From Myotis daubentonii (lineage: Eukaryota; Chordata; Mammalia; Chiroptera; Vespertilionidae), in the NCBI RefSeq assembly GCF_963259705.1, contig NC_081847.1:93947464-94011463 (forward strand): DNA of 64,000 bases, given 5' to 3'. Position 1 is the stretch's first letter; each line of letters opens with the position of its first letter. The position numbers and the translations under genes were made by a program. Below are positions 12,501-21,013 of this stretch, in pieces. Under the pieces are notes generated by a model. The model saw only the letters and a program-made list of their open reading frames with translations, was not told where the DNA came from and did no database searches.

Positions 12501-15500
12501 CCTAAGAGGCCCTGCAGATCAGTGAGGAAAAGAGAGATCGACTATTCAATAAACAGGACTAGGTCCATGCACTATCTACATGGAAAAGACGGAAAGCTTC
12601 ACACCATCCACAAAAACCACTCAAGGGTAAAAAAGGAAAACCTTTTAAACTCTTAATGTAGAAAATTATCATTCTTAACTTGGACTAAGAATTTAACTAT
12701 ATAACGTCTGATACATCTGACTATATCAAAAGAGCTTTTGTTTAGCAAAAGGCCACCAGTAAAAAGACAAACCACAAGATGAGAGAAATTTTTAGTTCAC
12801 ATATATTAAAAGGACGAATGTCCAAAATAACAGGTGCCAATGACAGGGAAAGGTAAATTAAGACCACAGTGAGATATCAACTTATATTTACCAGATAGGC
12901 AAAAATTAAGAAGTCTAAAAGCATTTGCTCATTTCATGTCTCTGTCATATTTTGGTAATTCTCGTGATATTTCAAAAATTTTCATGATTATATTTATTAT
13001 GATGCTCTGTGATCAGGATTCTTTAATTTCCTGTAATTGTTTTGGGGTGCCACAACAATGCCCATATAAAATAGCAAACTCAATAAATGCTGTATGCTCT
13101 AACTACTCCACTAACTGGCAAGCAATTTCCCCATCTCTATCCCTTTCCCCAAGACACAACAATATTGAAATTAATAGTTATTAATATTAACCCTACAATG
13201 GTCTCTCACTGTTCAAGTGAAAGGAAGAATCCCTCATCTCTCATTTTAAATCAAAAGCTAGAAATGATTGAGAGAAAGGCAGGTCAAAAGCTGAGACAAG
13301 CTGAAAATTAGGCTTCATGCACCAAACAGTTAATAATGCAAAGGAAAAACCCTTGAAGAAAATTAAAATACTACTCCAGTGAACACATGAATCATAAGAA
13401 AGAAGAAAGTTTTAGTGGTCTGGGTATTAGGTCAAACCAGTCACACCATTCTCTTTAGCCAAAACCTAATCCAGAGTAAGGCCCTAACCCTTTTCAATTC
13501 TACAAAGGCCGAGAGAAGTGAGGAAGCTGCAGACGGAAAGTCCGAAGTGAGCAGAGGTTGGCTCCAGAGGCTTAAAAAAAGGAGCGGTCTCCATAACAAA
13601 CGGAGAAGAGATCTAGCTAAGACAACTAATGAAGGTGATTCAGGTGAAACAGGTGTGCAATGTCGATACAACGGCCTTACTTTGAAAGATGCCATCTAGG
13701 ACTTTCACAGCTGGACAGAAGTTAATGCCTGGTTTCAACTCTTCAAAGGACAGGTTGTCTCCCTTCTTAGGGGCGAATGCAGCTGGTGACTTTATGATGA
13801 AGCCAACGCTACTCATTTACCATTCCAAAAAACCTAGGGCCCTTAAGAATTACGCTAAATCCACTCTGCAGAACAAGAAGCCTGGATGACAGCACAAGTG
13901 TTTAAACACAGCTACTAAATACACTGAACCAACTCTCGAAACCTACTTCTCAGAAAAGACTCCTTTCAAAAGCATTACTGCTCATTGACAACGCTCCTGG
14001 TCACCCAAGAGCCCTGGGGAGATGCACAATGAGATTAATGTTGTTTTTGTGCCTGCTAACCCAACTTCCCTTCTGTAGCCCAGGGATCAAGGAGTCATTT
14101 CAACTTTCAAGTCTTATTATTTAGTAAAGAAATGTATTTTGTAAGGCTATAGCTGCCACAGATAGTGATTCCTCCGACAGATCTGGGCAAAGTAAATTGC
14201 AAATCTCTTGGAAAGAATTCCCCACCAACAACACTCTCCCCCACACCCTCACCAGAGCTGTCTGCCCATTCTCTCTGAGTCTGTCTCAATTTTGATTAAG
14301 TTCAATTAGATTCCACATGAGCAAAATCATATGATATTTGTCGTTCTCCGACTAGCTGGTTTCACTTAGCATACTGTTCTCCATGTCCATCCATGCTTCC
14401 ACAAAGGGTAAGGTTGTCTTCCTTTTTATGGCGAGTAGTATCTACTCCATGTGTAAGTGGAGCACGGTTATGTTATCCACTCATGTCCTGAGGGGCTCTG
14501 GCTGCTTCCAGTCCTGGCTCTTGTAAATAACAGGCCCAGTGTGGCCCCCGCTGTCAGTCCTTGGTGACAAGGCTTCTCTCCAGCTGCTTATTCAGGATGG
14601 TTTTTCTAGACTTTAGTTGTAATTCAGGTTGGTCCTGGGAGGAGGTGAATGTAGCTTCCACCTACTCTGCTGCCATCTTGGATCTTCCCATATTTACCTA
14701 TTATTTAAACCAGTTCTGATCATAGAGGAAATTCTAAAGAGAAATCAAATACTTAAAGTATATCATCAAATCTCATTTCTCCAACGTCGCCCATCTCCAA
14801 CAATTCAGTTCTCAACCAAGTTGTTCACAGAAAAAATGTGTCAGTTGTCAACCAAAACTTCAGTTTTCGAGCAGACAACCCTTTCATGCTTATACCTCAA
14901 CATGACAAAAAGCATCTCTCAGGCAACAAAGGAGAAAAGAGGCCATTACGAGTGCTCATGTTGCTTAGGCTGCGAAGATGCTCACCAAACAACCATCGCA
15001 GGGAATTGAATAGGTAGAAAAACTGTTGTTGACTGGAGTTGGATAAACTAATAGCAATTCAGCCAATGCTGTCGGTGGTAGCATTTCAGAGGCAGTGAGA
15101 TATGAAAATTTTGTTTAAGGCTAGTGGGGGTTAGTTTGATACATTTAAGAAGTGTTCCTTTATAGATTAAACAGCACACTAGACCTGTGCATGTATATGA
15201 GAAAGGCTAAAACAGGGAAGTATTATGGGGGGAAAAATGATTCGGTCTTCAAACAAATCGCCTTCTGGAACGAACGAACGAATGAAGGTCAAAAACACAG
15301 GTCCCACTATACTACCCTTAAAGTATAAGACTTCTATATAATTAAGGAAAGCATCCTTGAGTCATTAATTGCTAATGCTCAGTATGTAAAAGAAATGGTA
15401 CAAGAATCATAACCTTGCAAAAACATTAGTGTCTCCATTTCCTTCAGCTCTTGGTTACCTTCTGCACGGATGAGAACACAAGGTCAGCAAGAATCCCCAC

Positions 15501-17265
15501 CAGCTGCCCCCAGAAGCCCCGCCCACCCCCTCTGGAGCTGACCACCACTAAAGGCAATTCATCTCCTCCCAGGAGCGCTTCTTCAGGCCACAGCATACAG
15601 GTGTTGGGGCCACGCCCGTAGGCTCCGGCCCTGGCTTGCTGCTACCTAGCCTGGCAAGTTCAGTGTATAAGAAGATTAGGCTCTAAAACTCTAAAAATCA
15701 CCTTTATCCCTGATACGCAATGAGACATAACTGTACGCACACACCAAGTGGCAAGCACAGTGTTGTGGAGAGAGGACAGCAAAACAGATCTGGGCCGAAA
15801 CCGGTTTGGCTCAGTGGACAGAGCGTCGGCCTGCGGACTGACTGAAAGGTCCCAGGTTCGATTCCGGTCAAGGGCATGTACCTGGGTTGCGGGCACATCC
15901 CCAGTAGGAGATGTGCAGGAGGCAGCTGATCGATGTTTCTCTCTCATCGATGTTTCTAACTCTCTATCTCTCTCCCTTCCTCTCTGTAAAAAATCAATAA
16001 AATGTATTAAAAAAAAAAAACAGATCCGGATTCAAAATTCTCCCCCGACACCTATGAGTTTTGCACGGGGCAAATTACCCTTAGGGAATGGTTACTTGCT
16101 ACCTATTATGACCAACACACAAAAGAGTATTAATAATGCATAGAGAGTGCCTAGCCCTCCCTAGGTGACCAGTACACTCTCAATCAGTGATCAGTTCCCA
16201 CTTAGCAAGTTTTCCCTCTTGAAAGTTCTCCCATTTCCATACTTTTTAAAATTGCTTCTAAACAAACTTCACTGACTACACGGCCGTGTAGCTTTGGGAG
16301 GTGATTTCATTCAAACACAGCCTCACCTCTTGCTAAGATGCATGCAGGATCACTGGAACTAGAAGGAGCACAGCTTAACTAGTGCACGTCCCCGCGCCCC
16401 AGACAAAACAGAAACAGAACTCGATCAGAAGTGAAGAGCATCATCCTTCCACAACGGTCACCACCAAGCAGAACACTGGCGACAAAAGAGACCCCATCGT
16501 TTCGCTGGGAGGTGCTGACACCCTTGAAATCAAATGCTTGGACTTCTTTGCCACCTTGGCCTGTCAGTCCCCATTCCGCTGAGCAAAATTCACAGAGGAG
16601 TTCACTGCAAAGAATGGGAAGTGAGCTGCCCCCACCCCGACATTCCAAGAGCTTTTCCGCTGAGGAAAGCAGGTAAACGCTCAGGTACCCTTTGTCGTAT
16701 TTACATGTAACTGATCAGAGCAAAACCTTTGCACAAACCATGGGAAGCAGCGCCACAGAGCAGCCTGGGGTGAAGGCACATCGCCTCTCCCGCAGCGCAC
16801 GCTCCGCGGCCAGACCAGGCGCGGCTCTGAGGGAAAGTGGGGGAACCGCACGTCCCGGACCCGCACACCAGCGTCATCACCCCCGGCGCCCGGGAGCAGG
16901 GCACTCGGTGCGGAGTCCCCGCGGTCCGGGGGACCCACCCACCCCGGGCCCCACCTACCCGGGGGCAGCTGGAGGCTGGCGGGCAGCTGCAGGGTCGTGG
17001 TGGCCGGGGCTTTCACGGTGACCAGCTGAGCCGCGGGCAGCGCGCTGACAGGAGCCACCTTGGCCGCCAGGGTCCCCACGGAGTTCGGGGGCCGCGCGGG
17101 CTCCACGCGGACGTGGACGGGAATCTTCGTCACGGCGCCCGGGGCCACGGAAGTGCTCTCCGCCCGGACCGGCCGCGCCCCGGCCGGCGGCCCCGTCAAG
17201 GTCCCCGAGGAGTTCACGCCGGCGCGGGGCGCGGGGCCGGCCGGTTCCGAAAGGCCCGCGGGCAT
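471..17265 (-). CDS. TAF4B: TAF4B, TFIID subunit 4b (5' part, exons 1 to 8)
   Basis: TAF4B is a paralogue of TAF4 that joins TFIID in the nucleus and supports transcription in gonads (family knowledge). Exons on the minus strand: 16959-17265, 11657-11802, 10318-10425, 7689-7850, 7478-7600, 4763-4852, 3242-3850 and provisionally 471-557. All junctions are GT-AG and exons 1-7 join to 515 codons without a stop. The N-terminus ([10 protein letters not shown]) matches mammalian TAF4B. A Val/Thr/Ser/Pro-rich region with few charges fills exons 1-4, the TAFH (NHR1) domain runs from the end of exon 4 to the start of exon 7 ([19 protein letters not shown], then [10 protein letters not shown]), and a second low-complexity Thr/Val/Pro region fills exon 7. 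The C-terminal histone fold would lie left of base 1. The odd point is exon 8, which has a TGA in the conserved frame. Confidence in identity is very high. Confidence 0.95.
901..1113. mobile_element. hAT MITE, family A
   Basis: Ends in degenerate inverted repeats (GTGGTCAGCAAATTGCGGC and TTTGCCGATCACTG). A perfect 8-base duplication ACCTATGC flanks it (893-900, 1114-1121). A second copy lies near 20.9 kb. Confidence 0.85.
1227..1658 (-). mobile_element. Non-autonomous Helitron
   Basis: Reverse orientation: CTAG 3' terminus at 1227-1230 with the hairpin TGCATGAATTCGTGCA beside it, 5' terminus TCCTATAT at 1658-1651. Contains a CTCF-like CCACCAGGGGGCAG (minus, 1513-1526). Confidence 0.88.
1659..1857. 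mobile_element. hAT MITE, family B
   Basis: Inverted ends GTGGGCAAACT and AGTTTGCCCACCCCTG; flanks ATATAGGA (1651-1658) and ATATAGGG (1858-1865) form an 8-base duplication that is itself the 5' end of the Helitron, so it inserted into the Helitron terminus. Confidence 0.85.
1866..2825. other. TAF4B intron 7, mostly unassigned
   Basis: AT-rich unique-looking sequence. The segment 2400-2465 (CTGTGCTCTCTCGCAGTCTG) resembles the interior of a Helitron. No exon seen. Confidence 0.4.
2826..2960 (+). mobile_element. VES SINE, 3' fragment
   Basis: Pyrimidine-rich body and the 3' end ATCCTCAGGGGAGGATTA typical of one VES subfamily; tRNA head missing. Confidence 0.7.
3242..3850 (-). CDS. TAF4B: TAF4B coding exon 7 (end of TAFH, Thr/Val-rich region)
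   Basis: 609 bases (203 codons), the largest exon here; acceptor TTCTAG next to 3850 and donor GTGAGT at 3241. It begins [20 protein letters not shown], closing the TAFH domain, then continues as a low-complexity Thr/Val/Ser/Pro/Gln segment ending QAVRVKQL. This part is more diverged from human than the TAFH exons, as expected for a disordered activation region. Confidence 0.95.
4229..4408 (+). mobile_element. VES SINE, GTTGAGC subfamily
   Basis: Head CCAGCCAGCATGGTTCTGTG, long A-tail; GCCTTTCC repeats at both ends (4221-4228, 4409-4416). TAF4B intron 6. Confidence 0.85.
4763..4852 (-). CDS. TAF4B: TAF4B coding exon 6 (TAFH domain)
   Basis: 90 bases (30 codons), acceptor CTCAG next to 4852 and donor GTAGAG at 4762. 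It encodes [18 protein letters not shown] to PHLVPFLK, the middle of the TAFH domain and close to invariant in the family. Phase 0 at both ends. Confidence 0.95.
4853..7300. other. TAF4B intron 5, mostly unique sequence
   Basis: No young SINE, Helitron or hAT seen in about 2.4 kb, apart from an old MIR-like stretch near 6952-7045 (GAGAAGGAAGCTGAGGC). Several short open frames lack any recognisable similarity. Confidence 0.5.
6952..7045 (-). mobile_element. MIR SINE remnant
   Basis: AGAGAAGGAAGCTGAGGCATAAG matches the conserved reverse MIR core pattern (tttacagatgaggaaactgaggc type), heavily diverged. Confidence 0.5.
7301..7427. repeat. 22-bp tandem repeat beside TAF4B exon 5
   Basis: AAAACAGTTATTTCCCATTT repeats about six times, nearly identical, one unit shortened. 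It ends about 50 bases from the exon 5 splice donor. Confidence 0.9.
7478..7600 (-). CDS. TAF4B: TAF4B coding exon 5 (TAFH domain)
   Basis: 123 bases (41 codons), acceptor TTTAG next to 7600 and donor GTAAGT at 7477. It encodes [18 protein letters not shown] to VKKLVGQLL, the first helices of the TAFH (NHR1) domain, which in TAF4 proteins binds hydrophobic peptides of transcription factors. Phase 0 at both ends. Confidence 0.95.
7689..7850 (-). CDS. TAF4B: TAF4B coding exon 4
   Basis: 162 bases (54 codons), acceptor TTTCAG next to 7850 and donor GTAAGC at 7688. It encodes [13 protein letters not shown] to AQANLTP. Phase 0 at both ends. The following intron is only 88 bases long. Confidence 0.94.
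7978..8195 (+). mobile_element. MIR SINE remnant
   Basis: The order of tRNA-like part, CTCAGGCAAGTTC, TAAAAAAAACAGGAATAGCAAT and GTGCCAAGCAC follows MIR. TAF4B intron 3. Confidence 0.55.
8308..8545 (+). mobile_element. Non-autonomous Helitron, 3' end missing
   Basis: 5' terminus TCCTATATAATAAAACCC at 8308; CTCF-like CCACCAGGGGGCAG at 8391-8404; no hairpin or CTAG at the right end. Confidence 0.8.
8636..8780 (+). mobile_element. MIR SINE
   Basis: AACTGTGTGACAAAGCC, TTCAGTTTTTCCACCC and AAGATGGGGAAAATGATAC mark a well-preserved MIR core. Confidence 0.75.
8866..9002 (+). mobile_element. Helitron 3' fragment
   Basis: Ends GATGAATTTCGTGGACTGGGCCTCTAG with the CTAG terminus at 8999-9002. The 5' part is absent. 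Confidence 0.75.
9499..9724 (+). mobile_element. hAT MITE, family C
   Basis: CAGTGTTGGTGAACC ... GGTTCGCCATCACTG inverted ends with perfect duplications ATCTACAC (9491-9498, 9725-9732). One of four copies here. Confidence 0.92.
9865..10083 (+). mobile_element. VES SINE inserted in a Helitron 5' end
   Basis: Complete copy beginning GCCCTGACCGGTTTGGCTC with A-box and B-box. The flanks AAAATCCTATATAATA and AAAATCCTACATAATA are its duplication and show that it split a Helitron terminus. Confidence 0.92.
10084..10250 (+). mobile_element. Non-autonomous Helitron, short
   Basis: Continues after the SINE with ATAATAAAAGGCTAATATGC, the hairpin CGTGCAGGAATTCGTGC and a mutated terminus CCAG in place of CTAG. 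It ends 67 bases past the TAF4B exon 3 donor side. Confidence 0.8.
10318..10425 (-). CDS. TAF4B: TAF4B coding exon 3
   Basis: 108 bases (36 codons) from [11 protein letters not shown] to KPSLVQ, acceptor CCCAG at 10430-10426 and donor GTAAGT at 10317. Phase 0 at both ends, so skipping it would keep the frame. It sits between a Helitron (ends 10250) and a VES SINE (starts about 10482). Confidence 0.94.
10482..10710 (+). mobile_element. VES SINE
   Basis: GGCCCTAGCTGGTTTGGCTC head, AAAATTAATCAG/AAAAATCAATCAG flanks. It begins 56 bases upstream of TAF4B exon 3. Confidence 0.9.
10711..11656. other. TAF4B intron 2, unassigned part
   Basis: AT-rich, no repeat family or exon recognised. Confidence 0.4.
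11657..11802 (-). CDS. TAF4B: TAF4B coding exon 2
   Basis: 146 bases, acceptor ATAG at 11806-11803 and donor GTAACG at 11656. It completes the Gly codon and encodes [18 protein letters not shown] through KICAMP, close to the mammalian TAF4B sequence. It ends in phase 0. A Helitron begins 141 bases upstream. Confidence 0.94.
11943..12270 (+). mobile_element. Non-autonomous Helitron with paired CTCF-like motifs
   Basis: Begins TCTCTATATAAAAACC, ends in hairpin GTGCACAAATTTTGTGCAC and CTAG at 12267-12270. CCACCAGGGGGCAG at 12018-12031 and its reverse at 12048-12061. TAF4B intron 1. Confidence 0.88.
12405..12920 (+). mobile_element. L1 ORF2 3' fragment, degenerate
   Basis: ACTAATGGAACAAAACAGAG and later GACCACAGTGAGATATCA are hallmark L1 ORF2 3' sequences; no long frame remains. 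Confidence 0.7.
12921..14284. other. TAF4B intron 1, unassigned part
   Basis: Mixed-composition sequence with short open frames but no recognisable protein or repeat family. Confidence 0.4.
14285..14695 (-). mobile_element. L1 remnant, 5' end joined to 3' end
   Basis: On the minus strand it starts with an L1 5' signature (AGATCCAAGATGGCAGCAG) and about 100 bases later passes to the ORF2 3' end (ACATGGAGAACAGTATGCTA, CATATGATTTTGCTCATGTG). The 6 kb between are missing. Confidence 0.65.
14701..15790. other. TAF4B intron 1, unassigned part
   Basis: No repeat or gene recognised. Confidence 0.35.
15791..16018 (+). mobile_element. VES SINE
   Basis: GGCCGAAACCGGTTTGGCTC head, A-tail, flanks AAAACAGATCT and AAACAGATCC as duplication. 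Confidence 0.92.
16019..16789. other. TAF4B intron 1 next to exon 1
   Basis: No repeat recognised; short frames on both strands (16379-16676) show no family similarity. Confidence 0.35.
16959..17265 (-). CDS. TAF4B: TAF4B coding exon 1
   Basis: Starts at the ATG read from 17265 to 17263 and ends before a GTAGGT donor at 16958, leaving phase 1. It encodes 102 codons plus one base: [10 protein letters not shown] at the start and the end [12 protein letters not shown], whose last Gly codon is completed by exon 2. The region is Ala/Pro/Val-rich and very GC-rich, inside the promoter CpG island. The start is chosen because the protein beginning matches the family exactly. Confidence 0.94.
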
Positions 17266-17693
17266 CGCGGGGGCTCAGCGGCCGCTGCGGCGCCGCCGGT
17301 CCGGGAGCGTGGGCGGGCGGAGGCGGGTCCCGCGGGGGCCGGCTCCGGGGAGGCTCCGGCGCCACAGCATCTCCCGGGAGCGGCGCGCGAGCCACTGACG
17401 GGCGCGGCTGGGACGCGGGGCACTCGCGCCGGGCGCTGCCTGCGGCCGCGGGGTCCCGCCGGCGGCGCTGTCGGCGCGGCCGCTCCCTCCTCGGCGTCCG
17501 CACGTGCGACGGCTCCGCCCGGCGCCTCCGCCTCGGTCCCGCCGCAGAGCCCGGCGGCGCGGCTCCCGAAGGGCGTCCGCGAGGCGCACGCCGCCCGGCC
17601 TCACTCCCGCCAGAAGTTTCAAACCCGCCTACGCGAGCGACCCCGACCCCGCCGCACGCTCCGCGCAGCCCCCGCGCGCCCGCGCCGGCCCTG

Positions 17694-17701
17694 TTTATAT
17701 A
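17694..17701 (-). promoter_or_regulatory. TAF4B: TATA box, TAF4B promoter
   Basis: The minus strand reads CTATATAAACAG here, a near-ideal TATA box inside an otherwise very GC-rich island. It predicts transcription starting near 17665, giving a 5' UTR of about 400 bases before the ATG at 17265. Function is inferred from position and sequence only. Confidence 0.6.
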
Positions 17702-17774
17702 GCCACGCGGAGGCTCCGCGCACGCGCACCGTCCCCGCCCCGCCGCCCCGGGCTTTCCCGGAATCCGGACGCAT

Positions 17775-17780
17775 GATTGG
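17775..17780 (-). promoter_or_regulatory. TAF4B: CCAAT box, TAF4B promoter
   Basis: GATTGG on the plus strand is CCAATC on the minus strand, 75 bases upstream of the TATA box, the usual spacing for an NF-Y site. Inferred role. Confidence 0.5.
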
Positions 17781-17802
17781 CCGCGGACTGGAATCGCGCT
17801 CG

Positions 17803-17810
17803 TGACGTCA
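17803..17810 (-). promoter_or_regulatory. TAF4B: Full palindromic CRE (TGACGTCA), TAF4B promoter
   Basis: A perfect cAMP response element, about 25 bases beyond the CCAAT box. In germ-cell genes such sites are bound by CREB/CREM (family knowledge); binding here is inferred. Confidence 0.55.
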
Positions 17811-18020
17811 CCAGGGGCGGCGCCAGGTGCCTTAGCATCTGCCCCAGGATCCAGGGGAGGGCGGGGCGAGCGGGCGGAGGGCCAGCGCGTGGGCGGGGCC
17901 AGATCCGCTGGAAGCCGCGGCGTCCGCCTTCCCCGCGGCGCGGTCCTTGAAGAGCCGGCGGGAGGCCGCCCGCGCGGGTGCTTTCTCAGCAAGTTGGTGG
18001 AGGGCGGGTGTGGGAAACGG

Positions 18021-20424
18021 GAGCTCCGCAGCGAAAACCGTCGCGCTTCCTCAGGGTCTTCCTGAGGGCTCGGCGCTAAGGCCGCAGCTGAAATTAACAT
18101 TACAATGGGCACTGAGAACGTTTTAAGCGTCCTCCCCTTTCACATGTTTAAGAAGGCTGGGGGGCGAGGATCCGCCTATTTGCATGTAATTGTGCGGTTG
18201 GGCGGCCCCCCGGGAGACGCCGCTTCCCTCCGCGCGGCTCTGGAGGCCTCCAGCACCTCCCGTCTCCGGGAAGCGGGACGGTGTCGGTGGCTGGGTCTCG
18301 GGTGCGACCCAGACCGCCTGAATGAGAGCGCTTGCTGGGGGCAGCGATGACACAGGCGCGTGTGGATTTCCACGGAGAAGCGGCCTCGATTCCGGCTCTC
18401 GGAGTAATGCGCCGTGTTGACGGGCGCTGACCCGGGCCGGACGGGGTTTGCGCAGACAGGCCACCTGGCGTCCGGCTTCCAGCTCTCCCGCCGGGCACCA
18501 CCCGCCGGGCACTACCCGCCGGCCCAGGCGGACTCCGCCCGCACGCGCCGCCTGTCCCCATGTCCAGTCCAAACCCAGAACCGACCCCGCGAACGGACCC
18601 ACCGCACCCCTCCACCCACGCAGCCTCCGACGAGCACGCAGCTTCTGGGACACTCCTCAGTGGGGTGTTGGGGGGCGGGGAGGAAAACTAAACCGAGCAC
18701 CCGAGTGCTGGCCACTGAGTGATACATTCCTTGTCCCTCCCCTCCCCCCCAGCCCCTCGCCTGACTGATTGGAAAACTGCATTTAAAGAGTGATTTATCC
18801 AACAAGTCGGATTCTAACCCGCCTGCAGGTCAGAGGACACCTCTGGCCGCCGCTCCACAAACGGCTGGCTCATCACCGCGCACGGCCTCCGGCAGAACGC
18901 CTGGCGCGGACGAGGTGTTCAATAAATGCGAGCTAATCAGTGAGCTGATTAAACCGAGCCAGGCACCATCTCAGTGGGTCGGATCGGAACCCGGAATGCT
19001 CCTCGCTGGCTGGGCGAACCGTTTAGCGCTGGCACCTTGCTCTCCATGGAGGAGAGAGAGTTCAGTAAGTGTCTGTGGAAAGAAGACCGATCGTCCAGCT
19101 TCCCTTAGACCGCCGCCCTCCACGCGCACGTTTTACACAGGTGTGACCTCACAGGTGTGTCAATAACCGCGAGCAAGCTACAAGGACGCTGGGCAGAGGA
19201 CGTACGCCTCTTCTTTACGGTGGCCTAGCGTATTTTTCTTACACTGTCTGGTTGCTTTATAACTTGATTCACTGATGGGAATCTTAACGTTCCAGTTGCA
19301 AAGAATACGCTCCCTACTCGGCTCGGAAACGACGGTCCGGAATTTGGAGTTCAGTAACAATTATGTTCACCACGTTTCCCTCCTCTGGAAACATGCTAAT
19401 AAAGCAGGCTATGTCGGAAGGCAGCATGCATTCTACCCCTCTGTGTAAGAAAAGAAAAAATGGAGGCGATTGCAACTTGATTTTACTGTTTATCTGTTAA
19501 AATAGTGGTGAAATCAAAGATATTGGAAAAATACTTATCCTAGTCCACTTGAGCTGCTGTAACAAAATACCATAGCCCGGGTGGCGTCTAAACAGCAGAA
19601 ATTAAACTCACAGTTTTGGAGGCCGGGAGTCAGACCGGGGGTGGCGTGGCCAGGTGCGGGTCTTGCAGGTGAGGACTTCTCCGGGGGAAGAGGGGGGAGG
19701 GGTCTCTCTGGAGCCTTTTAAAAGGCCCTGATTCTATTTCCCAGAGCTCCTCCCTCAGGTACTATGGCCTTTGGGAATTGGGATTTGAATACTGAATGGG
19801 GGCGGGGAGACACAGGCATTCAGACAAAGCACCCTTAAAAGGAAGGAGCCCATCATTAATTGTCCAAGCGTTCTGCTCATCCATCCAGGTAATGAGGAAG
19901 CACTGTGAGCAAGCACAAAAGTTACACTTCCAACATCTCACTATTTTACACACACACACACACAGGAACACAATTTAACTCGGGCAAAACCAAAGGCTAA
20001 GAGTATCATTACGGGGTAGACAATGCAAATTATTTTTATTACCCCTACGATGTTTCAAGTGCCTGTAGTCTCTTTGGAAAATAAATAAAAGCTTACTACT
20101 CTGCAGAATTTAAAGAGGAAGCCCTGTTTACCTGTGCAATGAGACTCGCTGAAGAATCTGCCTGAGAAGGCAGCTATTTGGCTAAGATAGCCATGGCCTG
20201 GCCTTCAGAATAATCCAGAAGCGAATGCCTTCAAGTCTCGTGCCCGAATCTGTCCGCTGTCTGTGCTTTGGCATCAGAGCATCTAAGGTTTTCTGCAGCA
20301 GAACACACTCCCATGGCACCGCTCTGCCGTTTCTCTGCTCAAGGAATGCAGCTTAAACCTATAAAAAGTTTTGACTTTACTAATGAATTCCATTTTTAAA
20401 TGTTAACATTTTTACCTTTTTTAA
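18021..20424. other. Region upstream of TAF4B
   Basis: GC-rich to about 18.65 kb, then unique sequence. An old mammalian repeat with the pattern GAGCTGCTGTAACAAAATACC lies at about 19540-19770; I cannot name its family. A CACA run lies at 19950-19966. Confidence 0.4.
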
Positions 20425-20550
20425 AAAAAAATCTTCATCCAAGGATATGTCTATTGATATTTAGAGAGAGGAAGGGACAGAGAGCAAGAGAAACATGGAT
20501 CTGTTACCTCAGATACACGCCCCGCCCAGGGACCCAACCTGCAACCTATT
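20425..20550 (-). mobile_element. Old SINE remnant
   Basis: TTTAGAGAGAGGAAGGGACAGAG and a degenerate tRNA-like end resemble a reversed VES-related SINE. Confidence 0.5.
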
Positions 20551-20599
20551 TGTTTTTATTGTTGATAGTATTACAGAGACCCTCCCTGTGCCCACCACC

Positions 20600-20658
20600 G
20601 CAGCCTTGAAGTCCACAGTTCCTTTCAAGGTGCACAAATTTGTGCACTGGGCCCCTAG
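20600..20658 (+). mobile_element. Helitron 3' terminus fragment
   Basis: TTTCAAGGTGCACAAATTTG then TGCACTGGGCCCCTAG: perfect hairpin plus CTAG at 20655-20658. Confidence 0.75.
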
Positions 20659-20883
20659 TTTTCATAATAAAATATTACAAGTTTTTTCCTTAAAAATATG
20701 TATTCTTAGAAACATTTATGTAAGTACAGCTAGGTACTCCCTAATTCTTCCTCATAGCACCCCAGAAACCTCCCTGAACTTCATGAAGCTGGGCAAATAC
20801 ATTAGCCGGCTAAGCTAGGCCAAGAAGAAGCTTGCTACAAACGCTGCCTTAACCTAGGAAGATGGGCCATTTTCTAAAAGTGT

Positions 20884-21011
20884 GGGCACGCACGTACAGC
20901 GCAATTGAAACTTCATGGCCAATACGCAGAAGTCAGCATTTTGTGGAAGAGCCACACTCAAGGGGCCAAAGATTCGCATGTGGCTCGCAAGCCGCAGTTT
21001 GCCGACCACTG
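20884..21011 (-). mobile_element. hAT MITE, family A, truncated
   Basis: Reverse copy of the 901-1113 family ending CAGTTTGCCGACCACTG at 21011; left half missing. Confidence 0.8.
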
Positions 21012-21013
21012 CA

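Larger units (their letters stand above)
16790..18020. promoter_or_regulatory. CpG island over TAF4B exon 1 and promoter
   Basis: Dense CG dinucleotides and strongly GC-rich sequence from within intron 1 to about 750 bases above the start codon, continuing more weakly to about 18650. Long reading frames on both strands here reflect the scarcity of AT-rich stop codons. Borders are judged by eye. Confidence 0.8.

Noticed and set aside
16955..18112. 385-residue reverse and 322-residue forward frames across the TAF4B CpG island
   Set aside because: Arg/Pro/Ala/Gly-rich translations of GC-rich DNA with no family similarity; only the exon 1 frame is supported.
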